A DNA stretch of 64,000 nt from positions 5,519,696 through 5,583,695 of the forward strand of contig CM067062.1 in assembly GCA_033980235.1 (NCBI GenBank), read 5' to 3'. The notes beneath the pieces were generated by a model. The model was not told the DNA's origin. It ran no database searches and worked only from the letters and a program-made list of their open reading frames with translations. This DNA is from Diadema setosum. Lineage: Eukaryota > Echinodermata > Echinoidea > Diadematoida > Diadematidae. Both the position numbers and the translations under genes were made by a program. Of the stretch, positions 63,730-64,000 are shown one piece after another. Within the stretch, counting starts at the first letter, position 1; each line of letters starts with the position of its first letter.

Positions 63730-64000
63730 TGGCTACGGGCCTTAGTCTCTGATCATTGTGAATTCGGACAAAGTGGTGTTGAAATTATATACAAACTCGG
63801 ATTCTTTTTTTAAATCATATGATAAGAATTGCCCGTATTCATAAAGGTATAATGATACGCTCATGTGAAAGAAACGCCACTTTATTTCGAGCTTGCTTCC
63901 GCCTGTAAGACTAAATTTTCACCTTGCTCTGTCAAAATCATGTCTAAGATATAGGCCTGCGAACAAAACAGTTTAATTTTGTTTTGTTTCGTTATTCCTA

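Larger units (their letters stand above)
60799..63741. mobile_element. Composite of 'GGCCCGTAGCCAGG' elements around an assembly gap
   Basis: The left end AGGCCCGTAGCCAGGATTTT (60800) is mirrored at 63728-63741 (CCTGGCTACGGGCCT). A second left-type end (AGGCCTGAAGCCAGGATTTT) is at ~61344. GCGCGC(G/T)(A/T)AGCGCGCCGCAAA occurs at ~61081 and ~61257. CAGG-type ends suggest a hAT-like family, but no 8-bp duplication was found, as expected if several copies have merged. The region includes the N gap. Confidence 0.55.

Overview
The window is nuclear DNA of an animal, most likely a marine invertebrate deuterostome (echinoderm-like; the species is not determinable from the sequence alone). Coding exons are short, split by GT-AG introns of about 0.6 to 5.7 kb. 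They lie in AT-rich DNA packed with inverted-repeat transposons, tRNA-derived SINEs, microsatellites and LINE/Penelope remnants. There are no operons, ribosome-binding sites or CRISPR arrays. A 200-base run of N marks an assembly gap at 61709-61908.

Three protein-coding genes can be reconstructed exon by exon. (1) Plus strand, 9910-18597: the last five exons of a protein phosphatase 1 catalytic subunit of the alpha/gamma type; the first ~62 residues were not found in the window. (2) Minus strand, 39810-27880: a complete six-exon PRKRIP1 (190 aa), a spliceosome-associated dsRNA-binding protein. (3) Minus strand, 45608-42400: a complete XBP1, the bZIP effector of the IRE1 branch of the unfolded protein response.

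The XBP1 locus is the most informative part. The third coding exon carries a predicted 20-nt IRE1 intron (43204-43185) between two perfect 7-nt-loop hairpins. Removing it joins the bZIP to a 261-codon activation-domain frame (441-aa XBP1s). Leaving it in gives a 273-aa XBP1u that ends in a hydrophobic segment and a C-terminal peptide resembling the mammalian XBP1u translational arrest peptide. A perfect ERSE (CCAAT-N9-CCACG) lies about 205 bp upstream of the start codon. Together these suggest that the whole control circuit known from vertebrates is present here: ER-stress promoter element, mRNA tethering, pausing and unconventional splicing.

Layout: 1-9.9 kb, repeats only (a 2-kb terminal-inverted-repeat element, hAT/Harbinger-like pieces, a six-fold 13-mer cluster); 9.9-18.6 kb, PP1, with a 2.8-kb pogo-like element containing a 71-bp satellite in its first visible intron; 18.6-27.8 kb, PP1 3' flank and MITEs; 27.9-39.8 kb, PRKRIP1 with SINE, Penelope and LINE remnants in its introns; 35.9-39.4 kb, nested transposons in and near PRKRIP1 intron 1 and an interstitial telomere-like tract; 42.4-46 kb, XBP1 and promoter; 48.2-53 kb, a structurally intact two-ORF non-LTR retrotransposon; 53-64 kb, gene-free repeats, microsatellites and the gap.
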